This document shows positions 6,686 to 15,501 of a stretch of 35,954 bases of DNA, piece by piece. Position 1 is the stretch's first letter; each line of letters begins with the position of its first letter. This DNA comes from Streptomyces longispororuber (GTDB taxonomy: Bacteria > Actinomycetota > Actinomycetes > Streptomycetales > Streptomycetaceae): positions 1 through 35,954 of the forward strand of contig NZ_JAMOLN010000102.1 of the NCBI RefSeq assembly GCF_024448165.1. Direction: 5' to 3'. Under the pieces are notes generated by a model. That model was not told the DNA's origin, ran no database searches, and saw only the letters and a list, made by a program, of their open reading frames with translations. Made by a program: the position numbers and the translations under genes.

Positions 6686-9600
6686 AGCCCGGGGCCGAGA
6701 GCGACAACTACTGGGTGACCGTGGTCATCCCCGCGTACAACGCGGCGACGACCATCGGCAAGGCCCTCCAGTCCGCCGTGAACCAGACCTACGAGCTGGT
6801 CGAGGTCATCGTCGTCGACGACGCGTCGACCGACTCCACCCTGGAGGTCGTCACCAACTTCGCGGGCAACAACCCGCGCGTGCGCGTGCTGCGTTCCCCG
6901 CACAACAGCGGCGGCGTCGGCGCGCCCCGCAACTGGGGCATCGCACAGGCCGCGGGCCGCTGGGTGACGTTCCTCGACGCGGACGACGAACTGCCCCCTC
7001 GCGCCTGCGAGATGCTGGTCGGCGCCGCCCTGGAGAGCGGCTCCGACATCGTCGCGGGCAAGGCGCTGCGCATCAACCGGACATCCGGCGACTCGGAGCC
7101 GTGGGCGCCCGAGGTGTACGCCATGGGGCGCACCGTCGCCGGCCTGGAGGAGTTCCCGCTCCTGCTGTCCGACCCGATCGCCGCGGCGAAGCTCTACAGC
7201 GTCGAGTTCCTGCGCTCGCGCGGCGTCTGGTTCCCCACCGGCGTCTTCTACGAGGACACGCTCTTCTCGACCGTCGCGGGCTGCCTCGCCGACGGCATCA
7301 CGATCATCACCGACCCCGTGTACCGCTGGATGTGGGAGACGGAGGGCACGTCCATCACCGGGCGCACCGGTGAACTGCGCAGCATCCGCGACCGCATCGC
7401 CGTGCACCGCGCCACCGACCAGTTCCTCCTGGACCGCGGACTGTGGTCGCTGAAGGTCCGCAAGGACTCCAAGTTCCTCGCCCACGACCTGCGCCTGTAC
7501 ATGCGAGCCCTCTCGGAGGGCGACGACGCCTTCCAGCAGGCCTTCACCGAGATCGTCAGCGCCTACCTGTTCTCCCTCGGGGAAGAGGCGTTCACCCTGT
7601 GCGGCCCGGTGGACCGCGTACGGGCCTACTTCCTGATGTACCAGGACGTCGAGGCCGCCCTGACCACCCTGGACTACACCCAGCGCAAGAGCGTCTTCTC
7701 CTCCCACCTGGTGGAGGAGGACGGCCGCGTGTACTGGTCCGCCGACCACCTGCACCTGCCCGACGCCCGCCGCATGCTCGACGTCACCGAACTCGGGCTG
7801 GCCGCGGCGCCGGTCTCCCAGGTGCCGTTGTTCGCCCAGCTCAACGGCTGGCGGGTCGATCACGACAAGCTCGCCTTCGACGGCGAACTGGTCAACCGCT
7901 TCGGCCGCATCGCCCCCGACGACACCGTCCGCATCTCCCTCGCCGTGCGCAACCGGCAGGCCAAGCGGGACGTCCTCGTGCCGGTCCCCTCCGTGTCGGT
8001 CGACGAACGGCTGGTGACGTTCGAGGGCGTCGCCGACCTGCCCGCACTTCTCGGCGACGAACACGACGACACCACGGTCTGGAACGTGTCGCTGGTCGTC
8101 GAGTGGAACCGGAGCCGCTCGCGCTCGGCCCTCAACGTGCGTGACATCACCCTGGACGGCCTCGTCTTCACCACCGACGGCGAGGAGTACGAGGGGTACC
8201 GGACCGTCAGCGGCAACCTCGCGCTGCGGTCCGCCGTCGCCGCCCGCCGCACCTTCGAGTCGGACCAGAACGACCCCGACGCCCCCTGGATGTGGTGGCA
8301 GGGCCGCCTGCACCCGCCGATCCGGCAGGTGCAGCACCGCTTCGAACTCGCCGTGGTCGTGCCCTGCTACAACGTCGCCCAGTACCTCGACGCCTGCCTG
8401 GGCTCCATCGCCGCGCAGCGCGGCTTCGCGGCCACGCAGGTGATCCTCGTCGACGACGGGGCCACCGACGAGACCCCGCACATCCTGGACCGCTTCGCGC
8501 ACTACTACGCCAACGTCACCGTGGTCCACCAGCAGAACGGCGGCCTCGGCAACGCCCGCAACAACGGCCTCGACCAGGTCGCCGCCCCGTACGTCACCTT
8601 CCTCGACTCCGACGACATCCTCGGCCCCGACGCCCTCTCCCTGATGCTCCAGGCGGCCCGGCGCGACAACACCGAGATCGTCATCGGCGACCTGGTCAAC
8701 TTCCCCGACCGGCCCTACGGCCCGTGGAAGCAGTACTTCGGCAACGGCGACCAGGTCGTCAGGGACTTCGCCGAGACCCCCGACCTGATCTTCAGCGGCT
8801 CCGCCTGCAACAAGCTGTTCCGTACGGACCTGCTGCGCCGCCTCGGCGTGCGGTTCGGCGAGGGCGTCCACTTCGAGGACTCCTGGGTGACGCTCCCCGC
8901 GATGCTGCGCGCCCAGGGCATCACCGTCCTCGACGCCCCCGTCTACTACTACCGGGGTCGCCCCGACGGCTCGTCCATCATGGACTCGCTCTGGAGCAAG
9001 CCGGCCAACTACCGGGACCACCTGCGGCTCAACCACTTCCTGCTCAACTACACCGCGGCCGAGCGGGACGACATCCGGCACATGTTCCACCGGTACGTGG
9101 CCCGCACGTACAAGGGCTTCCTGTGCAACGCCCGCAACGTCATGAGCCGCACCCAGCTGAGCGAGATGTTCGCGGACATCCACCGGCACTACGCGCAGAT
9201 CCCCGACGAGGTTCTGAACGAGTTCGCCACCAACCCGGCCCAGCAGCTCGACCACTACGCGGCCAAGAGCGGCAACTTCGAGCTGTTCTGCGATCCCAAG
9301 CCGACCCTGGAAGCGGCGCCGCTGCGCCTGGAGATCGACGACGAGGGCTTCTACCGCACCTTCTCCGGAGGAGTCCTGGAGACGGCGACGGCCCGGGTCG
9401 CCGACCCGAACATCGTCGTCGAGTCGGTGCGCGCCCGCGACGACGTGCTCGTCGTGGAGGGCTGCATGGCCTTCCCGGGCATGGACATCAGCGGTCCGAT
9501 GCACAACCGCCTGGAGTTCGTGCACCAGACGAAGCACCACAAGATCGCCGTGCCCGTGCAGCAGGTCTACCGCCGTGACCTGTGGAACGCCCGCAACAAG

Positions 9601-11196
9601 AAGGACCTGTACGCGGGCTTCTACGCGGAGATCCCGGCCGCGCGCCTCGCCGAGGGCGGATTCCGGGTCGGCGACTTCCGGCTGCGCGTGCACCGCATCG
9701 ACGGCAGCCGTGAGCGCAACGTCGTCATGAAGGCGCGGCTTCCGCTGCACCGGCTCAAGGGGCACGGCAGGCTCGGCACGTACCGCTACATGCTCACCAT
9801 CGGGGCTCAGGACGCGCTGCACCTGCGGCTGGTCGACCGCGGCGTCGGCGCCCGCGTCCGGCACACCCTGTGGCGCACGGCCCGTGAGCTGCGCATTCTC
9901 AAGATGCGCAACCCCGGCTGGCGCATGCGACTCGCCTACTGGCTGATGTTCCCGCTGCTCAACAGCCGGGAGATCTGGCTGATCGGCGAGCGCTCCGACA
10001 CGGCGCAGGACAACTCGTACCACTTCTTCAAGTGGATGCGGACGCATCGCAAGCGGCGCAAGATCTACTACGTCATCGACGGGAACTCCGCCGACTACGC
10101 CAAGGTCGCCGAGTACGGCCGTGTGATCAAGCTCGGTTCGTTCAAGCACCGGATGTACCTGCTGCACGCGACCAAGCTGATCGGCAGCTACGACTCCGAG
10201 TCCTACCTGCTGCCCGAGGGCTACCGAAAGGTGCTCTTCCTGCACCGCTTCGGCGAGCTCCTCAAGTACCAGCGGGTCTTCCTGCAGCACGGCATCATCT
10301 ACAACGACGTCACCACCGGTGTCGACCAGCGCATCACCAGCTACGACATGATCGTCACCACCGGCCGCCAGGAGCGCGAGTTCCTGGGGCACGAGGCCGG
10401 GTACGGCAACCGTGCCGTGCTGGCCGGGCTGCCGCGCTTCGACGCGCTCCAGCGGGAGCGGCCGGCCCGTCCGCGCATTCTGCTGATGCCGACCTGGCGG
10501 CAGTGGATCGTCACCGCCTCGTACAAGAAGTCCGCGGGCCCCGCCAAGACGGCGTTCACGCAGTCCGAGTACTTCCGCTTCTACCGCGCCCTGCTCGCCG
10601 ACCCGCGCCTCGCGGCCGCGCTCGAACGGCACGGCGTGGACCTGGAGTTCTTTCCGCACTACGAGATCCGGCCGCACCTGCACCACTTCCGCACCGATTC
10701 GCCCGCCATCCACGTCGCCGACCCGACGAGCCGCAACGTCCAGCAGGCCATGAAGGAGTGCTCCCTCATGGTCACCGACTACTCGTCGGTCTTCTTCGAC
10801 GTGGCGTACATGGGCATCCCGCTGGTCTACGTGCCCTTCGACGAAGAGGACTTCTACGGGCGCCACTACAAGCGCGGCTACTTCAACCTGGCCGACGACG
10901 GCTTCGGTCCGGTGTGCCGCACGGTCGACGACGCCGTGGACGAGATCATCCGGGCGATCGGCCGCGGGTTCACCGTGGAGAGCCCCTACCGCGAGCGCGT
11001 CGCCGAATTCTTCGGCCACCGGGACAGCGACAACTGCCGCCGGGTGTACGAGGAGATCGACGCGCTCGGTGATCTGCCCGCCGCCGAGCTCGCCCCCTGC
11101 GAACCGCCCGTGCCGCTCGAACCCCAGTCGGCCAGGATCGTCCGGGAGATGCCCGGTCAGTCGTCGGCCCCGGAGAGGTGGACCGGTGCTGCCTGA
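6682..11196 (+). CDS. Bifunctional GT2-GT2-TagF-like glycosyl/glycerophosphotransferase
   Basis: A 1504-residue three-module enzyme. Module 1 (about 1-300) is a GT-A fold GT2 transferase with VVIPAYNAATTI and the FLDADDE DxD motif. Module 2 (about 553-850) is a second GT2 with VVVPCYNVAQYL, NGGLGNARNNG and FLDSDD. Module 3 (about 1094-1470) is CDP-glycerol glycerophosphotransferase-like (TagB/TagF, PF04464), with IWLIGERSD, LQHGIIYND, TDYSSVFFDVAYMG and YKRGYF. The two GT-containing halves are linked by beta-rich segments. The enzyme should build a repeating sugar / phosphodiester polymer on the inner membrane face. Start: ATG 6682 has GGGAGGG 7 nt upstream and overlaps the previous stop (ATGA); GTG 6667 is less likely. 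Acceptor, sugars and whether the donor is CDP-glycerol are unknown. Confidence 0.93.
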   Translation: MKPGAESDNYWVTVVIPAYNAATTIGKALQSAVNQTYELVEVIVVDDASTDSTLEVVTNFAGNNPRVRVLRSPHNSGGVGAPRNWGIAQAAGRWVTFLDADDELPPRACEMLVGAALESGSDIVAGKALRINRTSGDSEPWAPEVYAMGRTVAGLEEFPLLLSDPIAAAKLYSVEFLRSRGVWFPTGVFYEDTLFSTVAGCLADGITIITDPVYRWMWETEGTSITGRTGELRSIRDRIAVHRATDQFLLDRGLWSLKVRKDSKFLAHDLRLYMRALSEGDDAFQQAFTEIVSAYLFSLGEEAFTLCGPVDRVRAYFLMYQDVEAALTTLDYTQRKSVFSSHLVEEDGRVYWSADHLHLPDARRMLDVTELGLAAAPVSQVPLFAQLNGWRVDHDKLAFDGELVNRFGRIAPDDTVRISLAVRNRQAKRDVLVPVPSVSVDERLVTFEGVADLPALLGDEHDDTTVWNVSLVVEWNRSRSRSALNVRDITLDGLVFTTDGEEYEGYRTVSGNLALRSAVAARRTFESDQNDPDAPWMWWQGRLHPPIRQVQHRFELAVVVPCYNVAQYLDACLGSIAAQRGFAATQVILVDDGATDETPHILDRFAHYYANVTVVHQQNGGLGNARNNGLDQVAAPYVTFLDSDDILGPDALSLMLQAARRDNTEIVIGDLVNFPDRPYGPWKQYFGNGDQVVRDFAETPDLIFSGSACNKLFRTDLLRRLGVRFGEGVHFEDSWVTLPAMLRAQGITVLDAPVYYYRGRPDGSSIMDSLWSKPANYRDHLRLNHFLLNYTAAERDDIRHMFHRYVARTYKGFLCNARNVMSRTQLSEMFADIHRHYAQIPDEVLNEFATNPAQQLDHYAAKSGNFELFCDPKPTLEAAPLRLEIDDEGFYRTFSGGVLETATARVADPNIVVESVRARDDVLVVEGCMAFPGMDISGPMHNRLEFVHQTKHHKIAVPVQQVYRRDLWNARNKKDLYAGFYAEIPAARLAEGGFRVGDFRLRVHRIDGSRERNVVMKARLPLHRLKGHGRLGTYRYMLTIGAQDALHLRLVDRGVGARVRHTLWRTARELRILKMRNPGWRMRLAYWLMFPLLNSREIWLIGERSDTAQDNSYHFFKWMRTHRKRRKIYYVIDGNSADYAKVAEYGRVIKLGSFKHRMYLLHATKLIGSYDSESYLLPEGYRKVLFLHRFGELLKYQRVFLQHGIIYNDVTTGVDQRITSYDMIVTTGRQEREFLGHEAGYGNRAVLAGLPRFDALQRERPARPRILLMPTWRQWIVTASYKKSAGPAKTAFTQSEYFRFYRALLADPRLAAALERHGVDLEFFPHYEIRPHLHHFRTDSPAIHVADPTSRNVQQAMKECSLMVTDYSSVFFDVAYMGIPLVYVPFDEEDFYGRHYKRGYFNLADDGFGPVCRTVDDAVDEIIRAIGRGFTVESPYRERVAEFFGHRDSDNCRRVYEEIDALGDLPAAELAPCEPPVPLEPQSARIVREMPGQSSAPERWTGAA

Positions 11197-11995
11197 GAAC
11201 GGCGGGCGCCCCGTGCAGCACCCGCGCATCTTCCTGGCGGGAGACTCCAGCGTCTGCACCCGCGAGATCAGCCGGGCGCCGATGGCGGGCTGGGGGCAGA
11301 TGTTCCCGCTCTTCTTCACGCAGGACGTGGAGATCGTCAACTGTGCGCGGGCCGGAGCGAGTTCGCGCACCTTCGCCGAACGCGGCCGGCTGGCCTGGAT
11401 CCTCGACCAGCTGCGGCCCGGCGATCATCTCGTCGTGTCCTTCGGCCTGATCGACCACAAACCGGAGAAGGAGCTGCGGACCGAACCGTTCCACGACTAC
11501 CAGCGCAATCTGCGGCTGTTCGTGGACGGCGCCCGGGACCGTGGCGCCCACCCCGTCCTGGTCAGCCCGCACGAACGCTGCACCTGGGACGACCACGGCA
11601 ACCTGCGCCAGGTCGTCCAGCCGTATCCGATGGCGATGCGCGAGCTGGCGGCGCAGACGGCGACACCGTACATCGACCTCTACACGCAGAGCCTCGAATG
11701 GTGGACCCAGCTGGGCCCTTCGGGCACCCGCTCCCTCTTCATGTTCCTGGCGCCGGGGCAGCATCCGAACTATCCCGAGGGCATCGACGACACCACGCAC
11801 TTCCTGCCCGAGGGCGCCATCGCGTGCGCCCGGTTCGTCGCCCACTCCCTCGCGCAGCGCGGGATCGTGCCGCCGCACTGGGTGACCCGTCTGGACCAGG
11901 AACGCTTTCCGGAGCAGGCGTACGGCTGGCTCGACGACGCCACCCATGCCGCCCTCACGCAGGCCCGCACCCGAGGCACGGGAGACACCCTGTGA
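11186..11995 (+). CDS. SGNH/GDSL hydrolase, rhamnogalacturonan-acetylesterase-like
   Basis: 269 residues. Block I is IFLAGDSSV (nucleophile Ser in GDS), block II contains NCARAGASSRTF, and the C-terminal catalytic pair appears as DDTTHFLPEGA (D-x-x-H). These define the SGNH esterase fold, closest in layout to carbohydrate O-acetylesterases. No signal peptide is visible, so it would act in the cytoplasm unless the N-terminus is misassigned. GTG 11186 has GGAGAGG 7 nt upstream and overlaps the preceding gene by 11 bp; GTG 11213 is an alternative. The tight coupling to the polymerase suggests it removes or transfers acyl groups on the glycan repeat or its precursor (inference). Confidence 0.85.
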   Translation: MLPENGGRPVQHPRIFLAGDSSVCTREISRAPMAGWGQMFPLFFTQDVEIVNCARAGASSRTFAERGRLAWILDQLRPGDHLVVSFGLIDHKPEKELRTEPFHDYQRNLRLFVDGARDRGAHPVLVSPHERCTWDDHGNLRQVVQPYPMAMRELAAQTATPYIDLYTQSLEWWTQLGPSGTRSLFMFLAPGQHPNYPEGIDDTTHFLPEGAIACARFVAHSLAQRGIVPPHWVTRLDQERFPEQAYGWLDDATHAALTQARTRGTGDTL

Positions 11996-12750
11996 GCCAG
12001 CAGCCCGTCACGACCCCGTTGCAGCCGGAGCGTCACCTCCTCTCGCGGGTCCACGTGGTCCAGCCGGACGCCCCGCAGATCCGGCTGACGGTCGAGCTGA
12101 CCGCGAGTGCCGACCCGGCCCTGCCGGTCCGCCCGGGACAGGAGGTCGACTTCGCGCTGACCCTGCTCCCCGAGGGAGCGGGACACCGCTACTACGGCTA
12201 CGTCATGGCGGCTCCCTTCGAGCGGGTGGCCACGGTGGAGCGTCTCGGCGGCATGAGCCTGCTGCCTTCCAAGGACCGGTACGCCAGTTCGGTGGAGGCG
12301 GGCGCCTCCCGGGTCGCCCGCCTCACCGCCGTCGTCCGCCACGACGTGGGCGGGGGAGCGTTCCTGCTGCCGGAGGTGCGCGCGGGCATCATCGCGCACG
12401 GTGGCTCCAGTCTCACGAGCAGCACCCACTCCGTGCGCCAGTACGGCTACCGGATCGCGCCCTTCCCGCCGCAGGGTCGCGTCCTCCACCTGGCGCCCGG
12501 TTACCGGGGCGTCGTCAAGGACCTGCTCGACGGGCTCGGCGACGCCGCGCACCTGGTGGGCGTCGGCCCGGCCCGGCACGGTGTCACCAGCGTCGAACCG
12601 GACGGTGTCGTGACGTACACGCCCTTCTCCGGGCAGCTGGGGTACGACCGCTTCTCCTACGCCGTCGACGACGGCACGGGCCACTTGATGAGCGGTCAGG
12701 TCACGGTGCACATAGGTGAACTGCAGGCCCCGGGTGTCCTCGGCGGCTGA
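11992..12750 (+). CDS. Uncharacterised protein with C-terminal Ig/cadherin-like repeat
   Basis: The 252-residue product starts at GTG 11992, overlapping the upstream stop by 4 bp (GTGA). Residues about 1-165 are beta-rich with no family I recognise. Residues about 170-243 have the G-x-V-x-Y-x-P ... G-x-D-x-F-x-Y-x-V-x-D-G signature (VVTYTPFSGQLGYDRFSYAVDDG) of bacterial Ig/cadherin-like (Big_9-type) domains, normally extracellular adhesion or spacer modules. No signal peptide or membrane helix is seen, which is odd for such a domain. Operon position suggests a structural or binding role alongside the glycan enzymes. Function unknown. Confidence 0.75.
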   Translation: MSQQPVTTPLQPERHLLSRVHVVQPDAPQIRLTVELTASADPALPVRPGQEVDFALTLLPEGAGHRYYGYVMAAPFERVATVERLGGMSLLPSKDRYASSVEAGASRVARLTAVVRHDVGGGAFLLPEVRAGIIAHGGSSLTSSTHSVRQYGYRIAPFPPQGRVLHLAPGYRGVVKDLLDGLGDAAHLVGVGPARHGVTSVEPDGVVTYTPFSGQLGYDRFSYAVDDGTGHLMSGQVTVHIGELQAPGVLGG

Positions 12751-14035
12751 TCGTCACGGACGGCCCGCGGTCCTGGCCGCCTCCCTCGCCCTGTCGCTGG
12801 TCGCCGCCTGCGCGGCATCCGGCGGTGACGACGCGCGACCCGCCCGCACCGTGCCCGGTTCGCACTCCGCTGTCCCCGACGCGGGGCTGCCACGCGGGGT
12901 GACCCTGCGCCACTCCACGCAGACCTGGGGCGACGGCCGCACGGCGCGCGTCCACGTGCTCGCCGTCGCACCGGACGCCGCTGCCCACGTCACCGGTGTC
13001 CACGGCGCCCACCTCGCCACCGCCGAGACGGTACGGGAGATGGCGGACCGCGCCGGTGCCGTGGCCGCCGTGAACGGCGGCTACTTCGACATTTCGACCG
13101 GTGCCGGCTTCGGCGGCTACCCCGGCGACCCGCTGGGGGTCTACGCCGCGGACGGCACCCTGCTCAGCGAGGCCGCGGCCGGCCGCACGGCACTCGTCGT
13201 GGGCCCGCGCGGCACCCCGCCTCGCATCACCCGGGTGTGGACCGAGCTGTCCCTGACCGCCGACGACGGTGCCCGGCGCGAACTCGACGGCATCGACCGG
13301 GTGCCCGGCCGGGTCCTCGGCTGCGGCGGCACCGGCGGTGACGTGCTGTCCTCGACCGGGCGCGCACATCCCGCGCCCCTGCACAACCGACTCTGTGTCG
13401 ACAGCAGTGAGATCGTGCGGTTCACCCCGGAGTGGGGCGCCGCCTCCCGCCCCGGCACCACCGGCACCGCGGAAGCCGTGCTCGACGCGGAGGGCCGGGT
13501 GACCGCCGTGCGCTCACCCGCGGGAGGTCCGATACCGCGGGGCGGCAGCACCATGTACGGCATCGGCGAAGGCGCGCGCTGGCTCACCGAGCACGCCCGG
13601 CCCGGTGGCTCGGTCACCGTCGAGACCCGGGCGCAGGACGCGGCCGGCCGCTCGCTGCTGGCACCCGGGGTGTCGTTGTTCGGCGCGGGCCCCGGACTGG
13701 TCGAGAACGGCGCCGTCTCCATCGACCCGGCCCGTGAGGGCATGTCCCAGAGGTCTCTCGACGAGCGGGCCCCGCGCACTCTCGCCGGCATCCGTGCCGA
13801 CGGCACCCTGCTGCTCGTGGTCGTCGACGGCCGCACGCCGTCCAGCGCCGGAGCCACGGCGCGCGAGGCCGCCACGCTCGCCGCGGGCATCGGAGCGCGC
13901 TCCGCCCTGAACCTCGACGGCGGTGGCTCCAGCACCCTCGTGGTGCGCGGGCGGCTGGAGAACCGGCCGATGGACGAGGGAGCGAAGCGGACCGTCGAAC
14001 GCCGGGTCGCCACGGCCATCGCCGTCGTCGGCTGA
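12716..14035 (+). CDS. Phosphodiester glycosidase (NAGPA-domain) lipoprotein
   Basis: 439 residues. A hydrophobic leader (AVLAASLALSLVAAC) ends in the lipobox V-A-A-C, so this is probably an exported lipoprotein. The mature part matches the NAGPA domain (PF09992) found in the mammalian uncovering enzyme and bacterial YomE-like proteins: VNGGYFDIS early, a long central region, and LNLDGGGSSTLVVRG near the end. Family members hydrolyse sugar-phosphate diesters or bind related glycans. The GTG at 12716 overlaps the previous gene by 35 bp; GTG 12734 also leaves an intact signal sequence and cannot be excluded. Last gene of the operon. An extracellular phosphodiester glycosidase beside a polymer synthase suggests trimming or recycling of the same polymer (inference). 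Confidence 0.88.
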   Translation: MNCRPRVSSAADRHGRPAVLAASLALSLVAACAASGGDDARPARTVPGSHSAVPDAGLPRGVTLRHSTQTWGDGRTARVHVLAVAPDAAAHVTGVHGAHLATAETVREMADRAGAVAAVNGGYFDISTGAGFGGYPGDPLGVYAADGTLLSEAAAGRTALVVGPRGTPPRITRVWTELSLTADDGARRELDGIDRVPGRVLGCGGTGGDVLSSTGRAHPAPLHNRLCVDSSEIVRFTPEWGAASRPGTTGTAEAVLDAEGRVTAVRSPAGGPIPRGGSTMYGIGEGARWLTEHARPGGSVTVETRAQDAAGRSLLAPGVSLFGAGPGLVENGAVSIDPAREGMSQRSLDERAPRTLAGIRADGTLLLVVVDGRTPSSAGATAREAATLAAGIGARSALNLDGGGSSTLVVRGRLENRPMDEGAKRTVERRVATAIAVVG

Positions 14036-14061
14036 CGCCCGCCCCGCCCGCACAACAGGCG

Positions 14062-14415
14062 TCAGCCGTCCCCGCGAACCGACCGTGGACCCACTGTCGA
14101 CGCCCCCAACTCCATGACCCTGCCACGGAGTTCACGATCAGCAGTGACGACGGTGCACGGCCGCCCGAGCCGTGCCACCAGCTCCACGATGTGATCGTCA
14201 CCGCTCCCCGCGGCCGACTCCACCCGTACCCCGGGCACCGACTCGACCCCCCGCGCCGCGCCCTCGACGACCAGGACCACCTCGGCCCCGGTCCGCTCCG
14301 CGTACGCCACCAGCCGGTCCCGCAGCCGCTCGGCCGCGCCCCGCCGGTCCCGCCACCAGCCGTCCGGCACGGAGCCCACGACATTGGCACCGTCGACCAC
14401 CAGCAGTTCACCCAT
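14062..14415 (-). CDS. NYN/YacP-like PIN-fold ribonuclease domain protein
   Basis: A 117-residue single-domain protein. The N-terminal LLVVDGANVVG with its conserved Asp, the SGDDHIVELV acidic cluster in the middle and VVTADRELRGRV near the end are the acidic-pocket motifs of NYN/PIN nucleases such as YacP/Rae1. It would be a metal-dependent endoribonuclease in the cytoplasm. Relatives are sometimes labelled 'NTP pyrophosphohydrolase', which the motifs here do not support. The gene is convergent with the phosphodiester glycosidase (26-nt gap) and divergent from the third propeller gene. GGAG lies only 2 nt before the ATG, so a leaderless mRNA is possible. Confidence 0.8.
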   Translation of the reverse strand: MGELLVVDGANVVGSVPDGWWRDRRGAAERLRDRLVAYAERTGAEVVLVVEGAARGVESVPGVRVESAAGSGDDHIVELVARLGRPCTVVTADRELRGRVMELGASTVGPRSVRGDG

Positions 14416-14453
14416 GGCTCCAGGGTCCCACGAGGGGCGCCACGTCCTCCGCT

Positions 14454-14459
14454 TAGAGT
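14454..14459 (+). promoter_or_regulatory. -10 element for leaderless propeller gene 3
   Basis: TAGAGT ends 7 nt before the GTG at 14467, consistent with transcription starting at the start codon. No separate ribosome-binding site at proper spacing is present, and the -35 is unclear. Confidence 0.42.
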
Positions 14460-14466
14460 GGAGTAC

Positions 14467-15498
14467 GTGAACGGCGACTGGCTGATACGCGGACGCGACG
14501 GCAGACTCTGTGCCTACGCGTACGCCCCCGGCGACGACGCGATCGTCTGCCGTACGGAACTCGCCCCCGGCGGCCCCTGGTCACCCCCGCGCACGGTCGG
14601 CGGCGACCAGCGCCTGCACCCGGCCCTCGCGCTGGACCAGGGCGGTGACACCTACGTCCACCTCGTCTCCTGGCGCCCCACGGTCCCCGGCGAGGCGGGC
14701 CTGGTCCACTCGACGCACTTCCAGTCGCACCTCGCGGCGCTCGACTGGACGCCCATCGGCCACCCGAACAAGAAGGGCGACCGCACGGGCCCGCCCGCCG
14801 TGGCCGTCGACGCGCAGGGCCGCGCCCACGTCTTCGTCCGCAACAAGGGCGGCGGCGTCAGCATGCGTGCCCAGCTGGAGAAGGGCGGCTGGGGCCCGTG
14901 GCGCGACCTCAAGGGCAAGGGCGTCCGGGGTGAACTCGCCGCGGTGGCAGGGGAGTCGGGTCTGATCACGCTGTTCGCGGCGACCGCGGACGGCCTGCTG
15001 CGCTGGCGCCAGGAGAAGCCCGGCGAGACCCCGGTCGTGGACGAGAAGCCGCGGCCGGCGACGGTGCGTCCCGACACCTTGTCCGCGCTGGCCACATCGG
15101 CCGAGCGCACCACGCTCTTCTTCACCGACGACGACGGCGCCCTGTGCGCCTGGCGTGGCGACGAGGACCCCGTGCGGTTCCTGGACGCGGCGGGCCCGGG
15201 CCCGGTGGCGGCGGTCCGCTGCCGACTCGACGACGTGGACTGCACGTTGCTCGCGCAGCGCGCCCACGGCGGACGGGTGGCGTTCGCCGCGTACCCCACG
15301 GAGCTGGAGTCGGCGGGCGCGTGGTGGGCGGAATCCGGCCCGGCGCTCCCGCCGGGCGCCCGCGTCGCCCTCGCGGAGGACGCCAACGGCCGCGTGGTGG
15401 CGGCCAGTTGCGTCCCCGGCGACCCGGACCGCATGCACCTCACCCGGCGCAAGGACGAAGCCGGCCTGGCTCTGGAGGCCTGGCGCCAGGTGATCTAG
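14467..15498 (+). CDS. PLL/tachylectin-like beta-propeller protein, paralogue 3
   Basis: 343 residues, almost wholly propeller: units such as DGRLCAYAYAPGDD, AHVFVRNKGGGVSMRAQ, WGPWRDLKGKG and AWWAESGP recur. The 'G-x-hHVFVRN-x-G' and 'WxPWxxL' elements match paralogue 2 closely (YVFVRNFGHSVS; WTPWQHLGG), and the C-terminal 200 residues are collinear with both paralogues. No signal peptide, membrane segment or catalytic motif. Two in-frame GTGs exist, 14458 and 14467; 14467 fits the leaderless promoter better. The gene sits apart from its paralogues, on the far side of the wall-polymer operon, so the three bracket the operon. Glycan binding is a fold-based guess. Confidence 0.75.
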   Translation: MNGDWLIRGRDGRLCAYAYAPGDDAIVCRTELAPGGPWSPPRTVGGDQRLHPALALDQGGDTYVHLVSWRPTVPGEAGLVHSTHFQSHLAALDWTPIGHPNKKGDRTGPPAVAVDAQGRAHVFVRNKGGGVSMRAQLEKGGWGPWRDLKGKGVRGELAAVAGESGLITLFAATADGLLRWRQEKPGETPVVDEKPRPATVRPDTLSALATSAERTTLFFTDDDGALCAWRGDEDPVRFLDAAGPGPVAAVRCRLDDVDCTLLAQRAHGGRVAFAAYPTELESAGAWWAESGPALPPGARVALAEDANGRVVAASCVPGDPDRMHLTRRKDEAGLALEAWRQVI

Positions 15499-15501
15499 CG
15501 C

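Noticed and set aside
6574..11370. Minus-strand open frame of 1598 codons antisense to the GT2-GT2-TagF gene
   Set aside because: Its translation is low-complexity Val/Asp/Gly/Arg with no domain. It is the GC-rich shadow of the strongly supported plus-strand enzyme.
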